DNA of 64,000 nt from the NCBI GenBank assembly GCA_029255685.2, contig CM055320.2, forward strand, positions 8,728,614-8,792,613, in the 5' to 3' direction. The notes under the pieces were generated by a model, which saw only the letters and a program-made list of their open reading frames with translations, was not told the DNA's origin and did not search any database. Below are positions 60,585 through 64,000 of the stretch, one piece after another. The DNA comes from Silene conica (taxonomy: Eukaryota > Streptophyta > Magnoliopsida > Caryophyllales > Caryophyllaceae). The stretch's first letter is position 1, and every line of letters starts with the position of its first letter. The position numbers were made by a program, and so were the translations under genes.

Positions 60585-62039
60585 ACTGCATAACATCAGA
60601 TTATACAACAACCTTGTTAATCTTGTTCATCACAACAAGGAATGTTAAAATCATATATGTTAATTGTGGATTCTGTTTTCGCTAAAATTACAAACAAAAC
60701 TACAAACAAAACTCTTAGTGTTTGTTTACATTTAATATACGATTAAATACCTGTAATGGGTTTTTGCTTGTTTGACATGACCAAATTTTGCACAAATAAG
60801 TATAATAATACAACAAATTAGTATAGCACGCAGAGGCATTTAAACTCAATTAAAAATCAAAACTTAAAGTTCATACTACATCAATCTAAGTATTTAACCC
60901 GTCTTAAACTTAAGACGGATGAATAATGTTCGTCTTAAACGAGATAAACAAAAATAAAAGGAGAAAAATGAATACCTGTAAAATCACAAATGAAGAAGGA
61001 AGAATACAGATTCTTGATGAAAGATGATCGATGATCGATGAAAATTATGTGCATTAGATGATGAATTTTGGGTTCAGAAACCCTAATTTGGGTTGGCAGA
61101 GGAAACTGAAAGGGTGAGTTTGTGAACAGAGGAATCTAATGATCATAGGGGTTTAGGTTTTCTTTCTATTGTCCTTTATTTTATTTGCTTAGACATTAGG
61201 GATATTAGCAATTTAGCATCTAACGTCAAAGTTGACTGAATTGGTTTTTTAATGTCACGTTAATTACTTTTTAAGACATACAGGGTTATTAGTGGGAGCT
61301 TCATTAAACGTACTTGCTAAATCCCGCACGTTAATTTGCTTAATCCAACACTTTTTTACCTTAAATTCCTATAATTGCCCTAACTAAAAAAAATTAAAAA
61401 CACTGTCAAAGAATTAAAAGACTCCTCTCTCTTTAAACCTAATCAATCTCTTATTCGTTCGACTATTATGGATCGCAATTCGAATATATCAACGCAAGTT
61501 CGTCGTTCCATCGTAATTTTTTTTTATTAAAGTTCCGTCTTTTATTCAATTTAGTTGATTTTTTTCCTAAAAAGAGGGTGTTTTAACAATTAGGGTTTGA
61601 ACTTAACCGAAATCCAATCAATTTCTGAAATTGAACTGAAATTGGGAAATCCAATTGTGGTAAAATAAGAACCAATTTGGAGGAATATTAAAATATTTAT
61701 ATATTCTAATTGCAGTAAAATCCGATTTTAGAACAATTGCTGAAATCGGGAAATCGAATTGCAGTAAAATTTGAACTTGAAGTGAGTTGATTTTTTAGAG
61801 GAGTTGATATTTTGGAATTTTTGGGGTTTCTGGGTCTCTCTCTTGTTTTTTTGGTGGGATGATAAAAATGAGAATGATATATTCGGATTAAATGTAAAAA
61901 ATGTGTGGAATTGAGTAAAATTATGTGCGGGATTTAGTACGTCCTAATTAAATAGAGGGTTACCTTATAGAAATTGAAAAAACTGAGGGTTACCGTATAG
62001 AAAATCCCATAATTAAATAAAAGAATAAGTTAAGATTAA

Positions 62040-62933
62040 TCATTATTATATATATAAAAGAATCTTGTATTTCTGCCTATGTGGCACAATGTGGTGCAAG
62101 AATGAAGGTATTCAAGCTCTCTCATTCAACTTCAGAAATTATGCTTTGTTTTAACCAATCATGCAAAACCGTGTTGTCCATCTTTCCACATCAGCGAACT
62201 AAAACAAATAAAAAGCTAAAATTAATTATACAACCACCTAATTAACTGTGTTAATTAATATGGGTACCAATTTTCAAAACCAATTAAAAAACTGAAATTA
62301 ATTATACAACCACCTAATTAACCTTAATTAATATAACCGTGTTAATTAATATGGGTACACATTCTCAAAACCAAATAAAAAACTAAAATTAATTATACAA
62401 CCACCTGAGTAACCGTGTTAATTAATATAACTGTATTAATTAATATGGGTAGCAATTTTCAAAACCTAATAAAAAACTTAATTACAAAATATCAATAAAT
62501 GATCATCAATTTTGTGGAACTAGCCACGTTATAAAAAAAAATTAAATCGACTTAGAGAATTATTCCAATTCATTTCATTCTTCTATAAATCTTTTGTATT
62601 ATCCATAAACTTTTCGAAAATCAGAGTTGCCTTCTACCTATTTTTTTCCTCTTTAAATCCCTTTCACTTCCTCCTCCTTCATCCTCCTTTTAACCTGTAA
62701 AACAATTTTTTTTTCTCAATTTTTTAACTAAAACGTATTTTACTGAAAATTAATAATTTTTTATTTCTAATATATAGAATACGTTTTCTTAAGTGATATG
62801 TCAAACGTCTACTGTTTAATGATTTTTTAAAATAAACCATGTATTGTTTTGTCGTATTAACGACGGTAATTGATCACATACTTTACAGAAAATTAAAATT
62901 AACAATCCATTAATTTTCACGGGGTTATACTAG
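62040..62933 (+). mobile_element. Small Helitron, same family as 24722-25610
   Basis: Starts TCATTATTATATATATAAAAG after A and ends CACGGGGTTATACTAG before T. It shares the AATCTTGTA...GTGGCACAATGTGG 5' block with the other copy and is of nearly equal length (894 and 889 bp). The interior has three GGGTA...AATTATACAACCACCT repeats. Confidence 0.8.
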
Positions 62934-62954
62934 TTTTATTTTAAAAAGTAATCC

Positions 62955-63598
62955 TGTTGGGAAATTAACGCCAATATCCCACGTGCAACGGAAGCAACCA
63001 ACCGACAAGTAAACCGTAAAAGTAAATAAATGTAAGCAATAATAAGATGAGACAATATTTAGGGTCAAACCCAGGGCAAAACCTTCCAAACCGGAAGTAA
63101 AACCCACTAGCCAAATAGACTAGAATCCACTATAATAATAGTTCCAGTACAACGTAACCGTTCCGACTTAAATACCAACTCGAAACCCACAATAATATAA
63201 GATCACAATTTCTAGCCCTCCAATAATATTGGTAAATGCCACCAATATTACCCCTAGAATAACCTCCTAAATTATTGTATAAAAATACCCGTTATACTGC
63301 CTCTCACCCTCAAACCCCGACTTTACAGTCACCTTGTTTGATTATTGTTTGTGAGATATCTTTTCCAAAGGAATTGCTTCCTTTATATAGCCACGTGAAA
63401 TGACGTTATAATATACCATCATAAATCATCTCACGTTATACAAACAAATGAATTACAATTCATATGTTTTTCACGCAGTGTAAAAAACAAATGAATTCAC
63501 ATCATTTATTCCCACCTAATGTTACATGTACATAATCCATAATTTGTACAAGTAACACCTACAAACTTAATACCTTGTGTTGGATGTTTCACCCAACA
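62955..63598 (-). mobile_element. 3' LTR of a copia element
   Basis: Bounded by TGTTGGG and CCCAACA. On the minus strand it is preceded by the polypurine tract GGAGGGGGAGATT (63611-63599), so this is the 3' LTR and the element continues beyond 64000. Confidence 0.8.
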
Positions 63599-64000
63599 AA
63601 TCTCCCCCTCCAACACAAGAGAACATAACCGAGGAATTAACCATTGGCCTTTAACAGTCATTAGCTGCACACCCGAGTTAGTATCTGGTCCTCACCCCTA
63701 ACTCTATATCACGGCCAATGCACCGTGTACAACCTAAATCCAGTCAATAGCGTTACTTGACTCCGGAGAGAAACCTCTTGCTCTCCACCTTTCTACCAGC
63801 AGGAATTTTACCTTTGCGCCCGTCTGCAACCTGAAAACAATTTACCTTCGTTGCCATTTCCGCAAACGAAACACGTGCACAATTTTTCCGTTTCCAGTTA
63901 TCCTGTGAGGTTTTTATTGCATATCCATCCAGACGGTATAAACCACGACGTAACTCCCCCTTCATGAGGACCATAAAACCCTTAGTCACTTTCAAAACTC
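63599..64000 (-). mobile_element. Copia internal region with pre-integrase fragment
   Basis: The minus-strand ORF 63995-63753 begins KVTKGFMVLMKGELRRGLYRLDG, like the GAG-pre-integrase region of copia polyproteins. It lies only about 150 bp from the polypurine tract, so integrase, reverse transcriptase and RNase H are missing here. This is a deletion derivative, continuing off the window. Confidence 0.65.

Larger units (their letters stand above)
58159..62008 (-). mobile_element. MULE with deleted transposase
   Basis: The terminal inverted repeats are GGGATTTTTTATACGGTAAC and its right partner, complementary for about 65 bp, with 8-bp target duplications ATAATTAA (58151-58158 and 62009-62016). 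Left and right interiors also share GCTCCCACTAATAACC words. Inside are the N-terminal and C-terminal pieces of a MuDR-type transposase without the catalytic core. Confidence 0.9.

Overview
The window is nuclear DNA of a flowering plant, very probably a eudicot. The signs are intron-containing genes with GT/AG splice sites, an F-box/FBD gene, a serine carboxypeptidase-like gene, snoRNA genes with telo-box and site II promoter motifs, and dense nested plant transposons (CACTA, Helitron, hAT, MULE, Tourist- and Stowaway-like MITEs, TRIM, SINE, copia and gypsy LTRs). The species cannot be fixed from the sequence.

Layout. 1-2519: one end of a CACTA element with a spliceable 154-residue ORF. 2520-15100: Helitron ends, a degenerate tandem repeat, a 2.2 kb solo LTR carrying a hAT insertion, and a gypsy-type LTR that holds two arrays of hairpins. 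15135-16910: a three-exon F-box/FBD gene. 17390-26102: a nest of elements (Helitron with a MITE inside; a hAT with an 8-bp target duplication containing Helitrons and a MULE). 26340-28010: a plus-strand snoRNA unit with three box C/D snoRNAs. 28310-29275: a broken carboxypeptidase copy. 29669-31312: a two-exon coiled-coil gene. 31652-48918: a 17.3 kb inverted-repeat structure. Its arms are two 4073-bp, nearly identical, head-to-head copies of the 5' part of a pararetrovirus-like element, and the 9.1 kb spacer is mitochondrial in character. The spacer contains a chimeric atp8-cox2 reading frame followed by a tRNA-like t-element. 50177-53513: an intact ten-exon serine carboxypeptidase-like gene with a TRIM and a SINE in its introns. 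57335-62016: two MULEs inserted back to back. 62040-64000: a Helitron and the 3' LTR end of a copia element.

The host genes are the F-box gene, the snoRNA unit, the coiled-coil gene and the carboxypeptidase gene. The broken carboxypeptidase copy and the intact gene lie in the same orientation about 22 kb apart, so an old duplication has been split by the coiled-coil gene and the later pararetrovirus/mtDNA structure. All gene models come from reading splice sites and phases by eye. Functions are assigned from motif memory, not from database searches.
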